Source: Cunninghamia lanceolata (lineage: Eukaryota > Streptophyta > Pinopsida > Cupressales > Cupressaceae). Taken from it: a stretch of 64,000 bases of DNA. The notes under the pieces are model-generated. The model was not told where the DNA came from. It saw only the letters and a list, made by a program, of their open reading frames with translations, and searched no databases. Position 1 is the stretch's first letter; each line of letters starts with the position of its first letter. Shown here one piece after another: positions 23,652 through 34,613 of this stretch. Both the position numbers and the translations under genes were made by a program. The DNA lies in the NCBI GenBank assembly GCA_027924645.1, contig BSBN01001807.1, forward strand, positions 13,720,001 to 13,784,000. Reading direction: 5' to 3'.

Positions 23652-24600
23652 ATGGATCAATTAACAGTGCCTATTCTAACACCCTACAACTACTATGAGT
23701 GGAAGTCCAAGATGACTATCCAACTTAAGAAGTTAGGACTATATAGAGTAACAATGGGTCTAGAAACTGAACCAACCTTACTTGCAGAAAGGCCTAAATT
23801 TCATAACAGACTAGATGAAGCTTTTGGAACTCTATGCATGTCTATATCTCTTGATCTTCTTTTTCATGTTGAATCTGCTACAACACCAAATGATGTATGG
23901 ACTACTTTAGAAAATCTCTTTGGTAAACAAGATGAATTAAGGGGACATCAATTGGAGAATGAGCTTATAGGGTTAAATCCATGTAATTTTGATACAATAC
24001 AAGACTTCTTCACAAAGCTAAAGGCCATTAGATTACAGTTGAAGCAATGTGGGATTGACAAGAAAGACCCACAATTGATCTTAAGTATTCTTTCTAAGCT
24101 TGGTCCTAACTACTTAGTGTTTGTTTCTACATTTTATGCCACCAAAAGTGCTCTTGGGACTACCTACAAAATGCCTTCTTTAGATGAATTTGCTACTGAA
24201 CTCACTAAAGAACAGGATAAATTAGTTCACATGGGCACTATTAAGCCTTCTAAGTCTCATGCCTTGGCTACAAATCAGGGCCTTAAAGATCAGAAAGGCA
24301 ATGGAAAGAAAAATCAGAAACAAAAGGATCAAGGAAAGAAGAAACAAGGTCCAAAACAAGTTGCAAACAATGCAACTCCTGAGTCTTCCTCTAAAGACAA
24401 CATGTCTAAAAAGGAGAAGATAAAGTGTGCCTTTTGTAAGAAATCTGGTCATGATGAGCATAAGTGTTTGAAAAAGCAAATAGCTCATCTCACTTATCTT
24501 CTTGAGAAGAATAATATCAAAGTGCCAGATTCAGCTAAGGAAGATTCTTCACAATCTTCAAAGGACACGAAAAATAGTAAGGGGAAGGGCAAGGCCCTTG
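23652..24600 (+). CDS. copia gag (intact frame, continues into protease)
   Basis: The frame opens with MDQLTVPILTPYNYYEWKSK at 23652, the only long frame after the leader. The first ~190 residues are the copia gag fold (YNYYEWKSKM, the block FGTLCMSISLD and LENLFGKQDELRG). A Lys/Gln-rich basic linker follows (residues ~200-255), then a CCHC zinc knuckle CAFCKKSGHDEHKC (residue ~258) for RNA binding. No stop occurs until 24834. Gag would form the particle in the cytoplasm. Confidence 0.85.
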
Positions 24601-26278
24601 TTGTAGTTGCTACACTACCAGATAGTTGGGTAATAGACTCAGGTGCTTCTCACCACTTGGCCAATACAAAGGAAAGTTTCTCATCCTTAGAGTCATGTTC
24701 TGTGCCTGATATTCTTATGGGTAATGATACACCAGAGGAAGTTCTTGGGAGAGGGTCTGTTGACATTGGTGATGGGACATTCCATGATGTTCTTTGTGTG
24801 CCTTCTTTGTCAACTAATCTCCTATCTGTCTACTAGATCACCCATATAGGTTTCGGCAAGAGAGTTGAATTTACACCTGACTTAGTGGTTATCAGTGATC
24901 TGCACAGTGGGTCTACAGTTGCTGTAGGAAAAGTTGATATCCATTCTTAGCTCTATCACTTTTCTCATTTTGTTCTTGATTCTCCTTCACTTGCATTGCT
25001 CACTCACTCAGATGAGGTGAGTTGTTTGTGGCATCAACGGTTTGGCCACTTGAACTATCGCTACTTGCAGTAGCTCAGTCAGCATGACATGGTTACAGGG
25101 TTGCCTTCTATTCAATTCTCTGACGAAGTTTGTCAAGGTTGCATTCTTGTCAAGCATCTTGAAGAAAAATTTGACAAAGGCAAAGCATGGAGAGCCACAC
25201 AGCTCTTGGACTTAGTACACAGTCATTTGGTTAGTCCATTTCAACATCCTTCATTCAGCAGAGCTAGATATGTATTGATCTTCATTGACGATCTTTCCCG
25301 ATACACCTTTGTATACTTTCTCAAACAAAAGTCTGAAGTCTTTGAGTCTTTTCAGGACTTTAAAGCTTTTGTAGAGAAACAATCTGGGAAGGCTGTCAAG
25401 ATTCTGCGCACTAATAATGGCGGGGAATATGTCAACCAAAGGTTTGAGCAATTTTGTGCCTCATAAGGCATTGATCTTCAGCACACAATTCCCTATAGTC
25501 CACAGCAAAATAGAGTTGCAAAATGAAAGAATCGGTCATTGAAGGAAATGGCAAATTGCATGATTCACTCCAAATCATTGGCACCTCAGTATTGGGCAGA
25601 GGCCATCAACTATGTGTGTTATATCCAGAACTAGGTTCCTCACTGAGCTGTGAAGGGGGTAACTCCTTTCCAAGCTTGGACCGGTCAGAAACCCACAGTC
25701 AAGCACTTCCGCGTATTTAGGTCTCCTGCATGGGCCCACATTCCAGCAGAGAAACGCAAGGCTATGGATCCGTAGAGTAGGCCTTGCATATTTGTTGGCT
25801 ATCCAAATGGTGTCAAAGGCTATAAGCTACTCCACCCTACCACACATGAGCTCTTTATTGAGAGGAGTGTTCGGTTTGAGGAGGATACTTCTTCTACCAC
25901 TTCTCCATCTTACATTCCCATGGAGACACTGTGACTTCATGATGATAGTTCTTCTAAGGACCTTAATCCTCCTGAGGAGTCTTCTTCCTCCACTTTAGAT
26001 GGTGATGATGAGGATTCATCTTCCTCCTCTCTTAGTCCTCATTCAGAGGATGCTGATTCTCCTCTAGATTCTCCTGCCACTTGGCCTCTTTGGGCTCGTC
26101 AGACTTTGGAGTCAGCAGGTGATTGGGTTGGTGATCCTTCAGATGCGAGAAGAACAAGGTCACAGTTTGAGCAGGCTCCTCATCTCTTCTTTGCTTCAGC
26201 TTTTGATCCACAGTCCTTCAGGGAAGCTTCTGGTGTCCCCGAGTGGGATGCTGCTATCCAAGAAGAGTTTAGTTCCTT
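24601..26278 (+). pseudogene. copia protease and integrase (broken)
   Basis: The protease active site is WVIDSGASHH at ~24625-24655. After the TAG at 24834 comes integrase, with the zinc domain WHQRFGHLN ... CQGC (25030-25145) and core FIDDLSRYTF. The second catalytic block reads RTNNGGEY where RTDNGGEY is usual, so the second Asp is Asn. The third block, after SPQQN, has Lys in place of the catalytic Glu followed by TGA (25524). Further stops are at 24948, 25071, 25464, 25632, 25644, 25773 and 25932. A Ser/Asp-rich linker (25940-26090) leads to RT. Confidence 0.9.
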
Positions 26279-27748
26279 GGAAAGGAACCATACATGGGAT
26301 TTAGTCCCACTTAAAGGAACCATACATGGGATTTAGTCCCACTTCCTAAGGGAAGAAAACTTGTTCGATGTAAGTGGGTCTATCGAACAAAATTTGCTGT
26401 AGATGGGTCAGTTGATAAACATAAGGCTTGCTTGGTTGCAAAAGGATTCCCCCAAGTTCCTGGGATTGACTACTTTGAGACTTTTGCACCGGTTGCCAAG
26501 ATGAATTCAATCCGACTTGTTCTTGCCATTACTGCAACCCATCGCTAGGAAGTTCATCAGATGGATGTGAAGAGTGCTTTTCTTCACGGTGATCTTCAGG
26601 AGGAGATATATGTGGAGCAGCCATAGGGGTTCGTCCAGGATCCCTCACTTGTCTACTGACTTCGGAAGTCTCTCTATGGCCTTAAACAGGCCCCTCGAGC
26701 CTGGTATGCCAAGATGGACTCCTTCCTTCTATCAGTTGGGTTCACTCGATGCCATTCTGATCCAAACGTCTACATTTTGCAGCAGGATGATACTCTCACT
26801 TTCCTTGTTCTCTATGTTGATGACTTGTTGATTATAGGGAGTTCCTCATCCACCATCAAGGTAGTGAAAACTACCCTTCATGATCATTTTCTGATGTCTA
26901 ACTTGGGTCTTCTTCACTATTTCTTGGGCATTCAGATTACACAGTCTTCGACTAGTATCTTTCTTTCTCAGCCCAAGTATGCTCTTGATATGCTCTCCAG
27001 ATTTTGCATGGCTAACTGTAAGCCTGTACCAACTCCCTTTCTGTCAGGAGTCAAACTTGAGGCTTCTTGTTCTTCACCTTTGGTAGATGCTACCTTGTAT
27101 CGCCAATTAGTTGGGAGTCTCATAGACTTGACTCACACGAGGCCTGATATTTTATATGCCGTGGGCCTGGTCTCCAGGTTCATGCAGGAGCCACATGAGC
27201 TGCACTAGAAAGCAGCCAAGCGGATCCTTCACTACATTCAAGGTACTCACAGTTTTGGGATTCACTATGCAGTGGGCATTGAGCTTGACTTGGTGGGCTA
27301 CATAGATTTAGATTGGGTGGGTGATTCTCAGGATCACAAGTCTACTTCAGGTTACAGCTTCTCACTTGGTTCAGGTCCTGTTTGTTGGTCGAGCAAGAAG
27401 CAGTCTGTTATTGCTCTATCTTCTACTGAGGTTGAGTATCGGGGGGCTGTGAATGCCGCTACTGAGGCCATTTGGCTTCAAAATTTTCTCATTGAGTTTG
27501 GTATCCAGATCAGACAACCATCAGTCATATTTTGTGATAACCAGAGTGCCATTCAGATCTCATAGAATCTGGTTCATCATCAGCGGACCAAACATATTGA
27601 GATCCACATGCATTTTCTCAGGGAGCTGATTCAGGCACAGGTCATTGATTTGCAGTATTGTCCTACAGCAGACCAGGTTGCAGATATCTTCACCAAACCC
27701 TTCACTGAGAGCAAGTATATTCATCTTCGATCTCTCTTGGGGGTGTAG
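26279..27748 (+). pseudogene. copia reverse transcriptase and RNase H (broken)
   Basis: RT motifs run from WDLVPL through KWVYRTKFAVDG, HKACLVAKGF, ETFAPVAKM, QMDVKSAFLHGDL, SLYGLKQAPRAWY to the catalytic LYVDDLLI (~26815). RNase H follows, with DLDWVGDSQDHKSTSGY, LSSTEVEY and FCDNQSAIQIS, and the frame ends TAG at 27746. A 32 bp direct duplication near 26280-26345 throws the frame. TAG/TGA occur at 26546, 26624, 26657, 27206 and 27563, at positions where Trp, Gln or Arg are usual. Confidence 0.9.
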
Positions 27749-27932
27749 GACATCTCTTCTGGGGGTTCTATTAGCCCTTCCTGCTTTATCCTCTCATGGG
27801 GGAGTTTTTTTCCCACTGGGTTTTCTCCTTCCTTTTTATTTGAGGGGATTCTTTGTACATGGGTACCTCATCAGGTCTTGTTGCCGGGACCCATCTTTAT
27901 TTTTTGTCAACATTTCCCCCTAAGTTGCACTT

Positions 27933-27941
27933 AAGGGGGGG
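27933..27941 (+). promoter_or_regulatory. Polypurine tract of the copia
   Basis: AAGGGGGGG directly before the 3' LTR; it would prime plus-strand synthesis. Confidence 0.85.
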
Positions 27942-28240
27942 TATTAGTGTGAACATGGTTACTTTGCTTTCTAGCTCTTTCTTAGCTTGTTCTCCACTTT
28001 AGCTCTTTTCACACTAGGTTAAGCTTATTTAGGGACTTTTTAACTTTATCCCACATTGGTTGTGTATTGAGTCTCTTGGGTAGAATATCATATATATACC
28101 CACCTCTTGCTCTCATATGAGCATCCCATTCTATTGTAATGCTTTGCATTCTCTTGAGTTGAATACAGTTTATTTAGCTCATATCTGATTTCTATTTTGC
28201 TTTCTCTCAATCACTTGCATGCTTGGGTAGAAATCTAACA
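27942..28240 (+). repeat. 3' LTR of the nested copia
   Basis: 299 bp. It starts TATTAG (5' copy TGTTAG, a G-to-A change in the terminal dinucleotide) and ends CTAACA before the GCAAG duplication. Confidence 0.95.
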
Positions 28241-28245
28241 GCAAG

Positions 28246-28510
28246 AATCTTATGAACCATCAAATTTGAGAATTAAAACACATAATGGAGCTCTAATGAA
28301 ACCAGTTGGCAGGATAACTCTAATGGTCTCAATCTATGATAAAGTTGTGGATTAGTCATTTGATATAATCCCCTTATCTGACATCTTCCATGTGAAACTT
28401 GGACATCCCTAGCTTAAAGATATGAATGTTGTTCCTTCTACCATTCACAAATGTATAAAATTTTCTTTGTGTGGAGAGATCCATACTATCCATCATAATG
28501 ATTATCAACC
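28246..28510 (+). pseudogene. Retropepsin-like domain, C-terminal half
   Basis: It continues the frame from 22216: PSNLRIKTHNGALMKP, then FDIIPLSDIFHVKLGHP, then LKDMNVVPSTIHKCIKF. The last two blocks match the end of the Tat protease in this window ([26 protein letters not shown]), which identifies the domain. TAG codons at ~28352 and ~28411 fall where Trp fits. After ~28510 the sense frame shifts by two. Confidence 0.65.
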
Positions 28511-29122
28511 TTTGCTAAGGACAAGAAATTTATTCTTGATTACTTTTGGCCACAACCTGAGATAGATCTTGATCCATGAAGAGATAAAATTTTCATAGAA
28601 TACAGAAAATACAAAGAAAAACAACTTGCTTGAGTGGCCAGGTCTCCTTGGCAACCAATAAGAGAAGAACAAGAAACAAACATAAAACAAGATTATTATG
28701 GCTTTGATGAAATTTTTGGCATGAGAAATGTGGATAAGGAAAGGTTCCATAACCCAGCTCATCCACTAAGAGATGTCATTTATGCTGAGGTCCCTCCCCC
28801 ATCATCCATGCAAGGATCGGGAGGCTTTCATCAACAACAAAATATTCCACCAAGACCAATGAGATTTAAACATGGCACTTCCCCCTCTACTGTGTAAACT
28901 ATGGAAAAACATAACACTAATGAAATAATCACTAAGACAAGAAGGAATAGACTAGCAAAAGAAAGGAGGAGGAGGAGACAAGTCTTTATCCAACGGATCA
29001 CAAATGAACAAGAGAACATTCCACCTAATGTTGAAACAAATCAAGAAGAGCTCAAAGATGAGCAAAACAAGAACAACAATTGGGCTTTAGTGCCTTACAC
29101 ACCCCTTTCATCTACAATTTGA
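28511..29122 (+). pseudogene. Charged frame downstream of the protease-like domain
   Basis: I do not recognise it. One frame runs through KFILDYFWPQPEIDL, the open segment 28634-28897 (with FHNPAHPLRDVIYAE and a Gln/Pro-rich end) and 28901-29122, which begins Arg/Lys-rich (TRRNRLAKERRRRRQVF) and ends WALVPYTPLSSTI. TGA, TGA and TAA separate the parts. The basic block could bind nucleic acid. It takes the place where RT would start in an autonomous Ty3 element. Confidence 0.4.
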
Positions 29123-30035
29123 GACTAGGAGGATGATGACCTCCTCAATGATGACTTCTAGCATGAACCTCTCTACAAGTAAGTATCTCTAACCCTTTAC
29201 CTCAATGTTGTGTTTCCTCGTGATGTGTTATGTGTTGTTAGGCCTCCTAGGATGACCCTTGATTCTCTTGTAAGGTCAAGGCTCCTAGGAGACCGCCTCT
29301 ATCATGACCTTCTTCTATATTTCCTCTCCTTTGATTTCATTATTGTGTGTTGTGTTTTATGAACATAGCGTTGCGGTTGGTGACTTGGGGGCACCCTCCT
29401 ACATGAATATCCCTAAGGCACTTGTTCTCCTCTCTGATTTATTGTTTAACTTCCTCTAGTGTTTCCACCTAGCTAGCAGATGATGAAAAACATATTATAC
29501 TGATGTGGACCTAGTGTCCCTTTAGCGAGTAATAAAAAAATGGACCTAGTCCATACACGACAACAGGGTTGTTACATATTATCTGAAGCTTGGCTAGTGG
29601 AATCACTCCGTGTGATTTCTCTATCTTGATGTTGATGTCAATGTTATCTTATCTTGCTAACAACACTTTAAAAATATTTCTACTCACACTTTGTTTTTCA
29701 CCTTGCATATCTCTTTCATGTAGTTGATCATATGCTTTCATGTAGTTGATCATATGCATTATTGCTTACCATGATTATTTAGACACGAACACCTTTCTTG
29801 CAGGAAATTGTGTTTGTGGGAACATTTGGTGATTGTAAAGTCCATGTCACCTCTGGGGGCCATGGGCTTTGCAAGAGCTCATGTTCCCTTGTGTGTTTTC
29901 TTCCTATCTTAATGTGCTTGATATCGATACGTGATATCAACCACCTTAAGGTGGAGACATATATAAGGTAAGTTGTCTACTTTAGATGATAGTAAAGCAT
30001 GTTTAAACAATCTAAAAATTAATCACAATCATTTA

Positions 30036-30169
30036 AGCCCTCATTGTGAGGTGGGGATATCGCATCCCTTTTCTATCTTAAGCCCTCATCGTGAGGTAGG
30101 GATGGTGTATTTCTCAGAGAGATTGCATTATCCTATCATTTTCAAAAGTCCTCATCACGAGGCAGGGAG
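30036..30169 (+). repeat. Three spaced CCTCA...TGAGG stem-loop motifs
   Basis: At about 30036, 30080 and 30146 a short inverted repeat recurs: CCTCATTGTGAGG, CCTCATCGTGAGG and CCTCATCACGAGG, each followed by a GGGGA or AGGGA run. The surrounding sequence is not repeated to the same degree. Confidence 0.65.
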
Positions 30170-30340
30170 CGGTTATGTGACTAACTCAACCCTTAAGTGT
30201 GTTTTTTGTGGTTGTTGTGTTGAAGCCCAATCGTCAGTGTGTGCCTATAATGTGCCTGAGACAATGATGGACCTAGCAATAGTTTCACTCCTTCGCTTGT
30301 CTGCCATATTTTCTCTGTGTCTTCCATGTGTGTGTGTGTA

Positions 30341-30545
30341 TGGCGTGTTTGTTCTCAAATTGCAAGATCGATGGTGATGATCTCCTCTACACTTTGGGAT
30401 TTGTTTGGCGTATTTGTTCTCAAGGTACAAGACTGGTGGTGATGAGCTCCTGTACACCTTGGGATTTTGTTTGGCATGTCTATTCTCAAAAGGTGCAAGA
30501 CCGGTGGCGATGAGCTCCTCTACACTCTTTTGGGATTTGTTTCTT
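30341..30545 (+). repeat. 65 bp tandem repeat, three copies
   Basis: Units begin TGGCGTG/TGGCGTA/TGGCATG at 30341, 30406 and 30472. Each contains TTCTCAA, a GCAAGA/ACAAGA block, GGTGATGA and CTCCT(C/G)TACAC then TTGGGATTT. Confidence 0.85.
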
Positions 30546-30800
30546 TACTTTCCTTGTACTTGCATTTTGCATTTCATATGGGAAAATCAAAAATAGAATA
30601 ATCACTGCATTCACTGTATTTTTTGTACTCTACATGTCTTCAATGTTGTATTCTTCATGTTTTGTGTGATTGTAACTGTCTTCTCCATGTTTTGCGTTCT
30701 TGTTATTATTTTCAATATATTTGGCATGTCTTCTCCGTGCCTGGTGTGTTTGTTGACTTTACTTTAATGCATGTATTGGCCTTGCATTTATACATACATT

Positions 30801-30810
30801 AAAGTGGGGG
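30801..30810 (+). promoter_or_regulatory. Polypurine tract of the protease-only element
   Basis: AAAGTGGGGG, five bases before the 3' LTR start at 30816; a common form in plant Ty3 elements. Confidence 0.8.
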
Positions 30811-30815
30811 CTAAA

Positions 30816-32193
30816 TGTTATGTCAGAAAAATGCACCCTTGGGGGCTTTTTCCTATTAAGATTTAGCTCATGGGTCTTTAAATTGAATTTAGAGCATCTT
30901 GCATGATAATTTAGACTCTCGATGAGAAAACCCTTTGGCCTTGTGACAAATGGGACCTAAGGGGGACTATTTTAATGATCATAGAATAAATACAGGGGGT
31001 GGACATGGGCACTAGTGCCCTAGTCCAACCCTATTTTGGGTCTACCCTAAATTTAAATGTCAGGTTTGTGACCGTTATTTGGGTCCCAGGCCAACATCAT
31101 AAGTTTTAATTACAAAATTCTTGGCGAGAATCTTTGTAGTTTCATATAAAAGTACATGTAGGTTATCATTTCAAAACTAGAAGATGATTGCGAACTTTAT
31201 GCATACTTGAGATTTTTATGATATCATTGTGTTGCAGAGCAGAGCATTGTTATTGTGTTTTTTTTGCAGGTTAGATTACATATTCTCCTCATGGCATTGA
31301 AGAGCATCTTCCTTCCATGAGAGCTTCATCATCAAGGTGATATCTATTGTGTTTTATCATCATTATCATTTGGATTTTTACCTCTATCCCAAAAGGATAC
31401 ACAATATTTCTAACAATAGTTTTTGAAAGACTTGAATATCTCTCTAGGGCTTGACTGAGGCAAGCCCCTAAACATCACAATCCCCTCCCACACTCCTTGT
31501 GATTGTAGTTTAAAAGTATTAGATCTAGAGAAAGTGGAGTTGTACGAAATATTAGAGGACATTGAAGATTTGGGATCTGAAAAGAAGCGGATACTGTGCA
31601 AGATTTCAGGACACGAGCACTATCAGCATTGTCCTCCACATCTGAAGCTACATAAATAGATTGGACAGTGATAATCAAAATTTGTAGAGCTTCTGATATC
31701 TGGTAAAAGATTCCTCAATGGACTAGGATGCCATCAATAGTGTCCTCTGCATCTGAATTACCAGAAACTAAACGTATAGTGGAGATCAATGTCAGAAGGA
31801 GATCAAGATTCTATAAACAAAGCTACATCTTTGACTTGGGTACCATCACCATTGTCCCTGACATTTCTATTTTCTAGACTATAAAAAATAATGAGTTAAG
31901 GTTCTCTGCCCTTTGTCTTATTTCAATAGCATCTATTGTAATTTGTAGATTTACTTATTGTTTTGCTTAAATTAGGGTTTCAAGAGAATAAGAGCATTAA
32001 TTAGAGACATTGTGTGATAACTTCTGAATTTCCCAGCTTCCCTTATGGAAATCCAACCCGATAGGTGACTCTCCACTCGAGTGGAGAGGCAATTTGGTTG
32101 AAAAGCCCTTGGAATGTTTAGTGGAAAGGAAGATTCAAACTAAAACCCCCATACAACAAATAACAACCTTACCTCCTTTTTCACCATTAAACA
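30816..32193 (+). repeat. 3' LTR of the protease-only element (1378 bp)
   Basis: It starts TGTTATG and ends TTAAACA next to the TSD CAAAC. It is the more complete of the two copies. Confidence 0.9.
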
Positions 32194-32198
32194 CAAAC

Positions 32199-32259
32199 AA
32201 TATTTGGAATACTTAAATGACATAAGATTTACAAGGTTGATGACACCTTAATCCTAACA
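32199..32259 (-). repeat. Start of the 3' LTR of an older copia element
   Basis: On the minus strand the LTR begins TGTTAGGATTAAGG immediately after a purine tract (32260-32270, AAGTGGGAGAA). Only ~61 bp remains before the inserted protease-only element. The rest should continue left of 19624. Confidence 0.6.
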
Positions 32260-34613
32260 TTCTCCCACTTGATATCATACATTGTAAATACATCTATACG
32301 AAAAGAAAAGTAAATTAAATATAGGATACAAGGCCTATGGCCTCCCTACACCAAGAAAATGTTTTAGTGCTCACAAGTTTCATAAGAAAATCTACAACAT
32401 TTTTCTAAGTGTCAACCTCCTCAACATAATCTTATCCATTTTCAATCATTTCCTAAACAAAGTGGTACTATACATCCACATGCTTTGTTCAAGCATGATA
32501 GATAGGATTCTTAACTAAATAGATTGCACTTTGATTATCACAATGAATCTAAATTATCTTGCAATCAAAACCAATACTGACACAATCTCTATAACTAGAC
32601 TACCTCCTTGGAGATGTGGGTAACAACCATATACTCTATTTTGGTGGTGGAGAAAGTAACTACATGTTGTCTCTTACTCATCCAAATCACTGTATCGCCA
32701 AACAAAGTAAAAACATAGCCTCTAGTGGACCTCTAACTATCCAAATCATAGGCCCAATCTGTATAAAAAAACCCTATATGTCTAATGTCTTATTCAATAC
32801 CAAAAAAACCAACCAATAATTAGAAATATCACATAAATAACTAAGTACCCTCTTCACATAATTGTAATGCTCTCTACTAGGGCTATACATAGACATAAAC
32901 CTACTCGATAATCCCATTACTTGGTCAATATCTAGCATAGTGCAAACCATTGCATACATATCCTCAAAATCATCTTCACACTTGAGACACATATATAAAG
33001 TAAGCTTAGTACCAACTAGTAAAGGAATTCCAAAAGATTTCTATGTTCACAATCCCTCCTAATATTCATTCCCAATATGTACCTTTTTCCGCCTAGATCG
33101 TTCATGTCGAATGATTTTAAAATTGATTTTTCATCTCACTAGTCATACCCTTGGTGTTACTAAAAACATGTCATCCATATATGAGGAAACAATTAGTATA
33201 TGATCATCAATACATCTAATGTAAACACAATAATCCTCTTCATTTCTTACAAAACCTAACTTAAAAATAAATTAATCAAATTTTGATACCACATCTGAGG
33301 TGATTGTTTCAAACTATAAAGAGACTAGTTTAAGTTGCAAACCAAGTGTTCCTTCTCTTTTACCTCAAAATATTTAGGCTATTAAATATAAATTTCCTCT
33401 TCTAGATCCCCATAAAAAAATATAGATTTAACATCCATTTTCTCAGTTTCAAAATCATTAGCAATAACTAGGGATAAAATAAATCTAATTGAGGATAATT
33501 TAGCAATAGAAGAAATTTTTTAACCAAAATCAACTCCCTCTCTAGGTGTAGCCCTTGGTCACTAGTTTGTCCTTGTACTTCTCTAATGAACCATTTGCTC
33601 CAAATGTCTTCTTATAGATCCATTTACAACCAATGGCTTTCCTTTCTTTGGGAAAGTAAACAAGATCCCATGTATCACATGAATCTAAAGCCACCATCTC
33701 CTCCTAAATGTCTTGTTGTCAAGTCTCACTATTATCAAAAAGATTAGCTTCCCTATAGAATCTAGGTGCATCATTAGTACTTAACAAATCAAATACACAA
33801 CAAAAATCTGGTGGGATATACTTGTCAACTATATTTCATTGTCTTCTGGATCTACTTAAGGGTGAAGTAAGGGATTCTTCTTAATCCTCTTGTTCTTCTA
33901 TATGCTCAACCTCTCTTGAGACTCTAGGGTCATCCAACTAAGAACTCCCACTTAAACCCTCTTCTTCCTCTTCATCCTCAAATCCATCATTTTGTTCTTC
34001 CACACACGTATCTTCTTCAATTCAAATGCATTGTATTTTCCCTCCTTTCTATTTGTGCTATTCAAGAATAGAAATAGATTTTTTCTCCTTGAAAATAACA
34101 TCTCTAGAAAAGATAACTTTCAAGGTTAGTGGATTCTAAAGATTATAGCCCTTAACAATCTCAACATATCCAATAAGGATGCATTTCTATGTTTTTGGAT
34201 CCAACTTAGTCCATTTTTCTTCAGACACATGAGAACAAAAGCCTCATGACCAAAAATCCTTAAATGTGAAATATAAGGTTTCTTACCTGTCCACACTTCA
34301 AAATGTATTGAATCAAGAGTCACACAAGGAGATCTATTAAGAACGTAACAAGCAATACTCATAGCTTTTGCTCAAAAGAATCTATCCAATTATGCACCAC
34401 TTATCATACTTCTGGTCATTCTTTTCATTTTAAGGTTTGATTCATCCTTTTTACCACCCCATTCTAATGAGGTGTATATGGAGTAGTCTTTTGCCTGATT
34501 ATACCTACATACTTGTAAAACTCATCAAATTCCTTAGAACAATATTCCCCTCCATTGTCAGATCTCAAAACTTTTATCTTATGATCTGATTACTTTTCTA
34601 CTGTGGCTTTACA
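32260..34613 (-). pseudogene. Old Ty1/copia pol fragment (integrase to RNase H)
   Basis: Read on the minus strand from the right: integrase SDNGGEY near 34550, then ACYVLNRSPC (34340) and LRIFGHEAFV; a poorly preserved RT; RNase H with MYAMVCT and SREHYNYVKRVLSYL (~32900), then HCDNQSAIYL and TKHVDVQYHFV (~32440-32540), ending before the purine tract and LTR. Frames change often and stops are frequent. The motif set is TNT1-94-like. It is truncated on the upstream side at 34613, where a LINE-like retroposon starts. Confidence 0.8.

Larger units (their letters stand above)
22217..28240 (+). mobile_element. Ty1/copia retrotransposon, complete structure, coding broken
   Basis: It is 6024 bp with 299 bp LTRs, a perfect TSD GCAAG (22212-22216 and 28241-28245), termini TGTTAG...CTAACA, an exact initiator-Met PBS and a purine tract. 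By my count the LTRs differ at 9 of 299 positions, so it is the youngest datable insertion here. Domain order gag, protease, integrase, RT, RNase H is that of Ty1/copia. There are about thirteen premature stops and one 32 bp duplication. By motif it is close to TNT1-94-like elements; I do not assign a finer lineage. Confidence 0.95.
29123..30800 (+). other. 3' noncoding region with palindromes and tandem repeats
   Basis: This stretch has no convincing gene. It contains a perfect 14 bp palindrome CCACCTTAAGGTGG (29941-29954), three spaced hairpin motifs (30036-30169) and three 65 bp tandem repeats (30341-30545), then T-rich imperfect repeats with CTTCTCCATG or CTTCATG up to 30740. Confidence 0.6.
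19624..32193 (+). mobile_element. Non-autonomous LTR retrotransposon with only a protease-like domain
   Basis: Two long LTRs (19624-20885 and 30816-32193) are flanked by the perfect TSD CAAAC at 19619-19623 and 32194-32198. They begin TGTTATG. A PBS-like site follows the 5' LTR and a purine tract AAAGTGGGGG precedes the 3' LTR. The interior has a repeat-rich leader, a retropepsin-like frame, charged frames and a 1.6 kb 3' region with palindromes. No gag capsid, RT, RNase H or integrase was found. A complete copia element (22217-28240) is nested in the protease-like frame. Without it the element would be about 6.5 kb. Confidence 0.9.
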
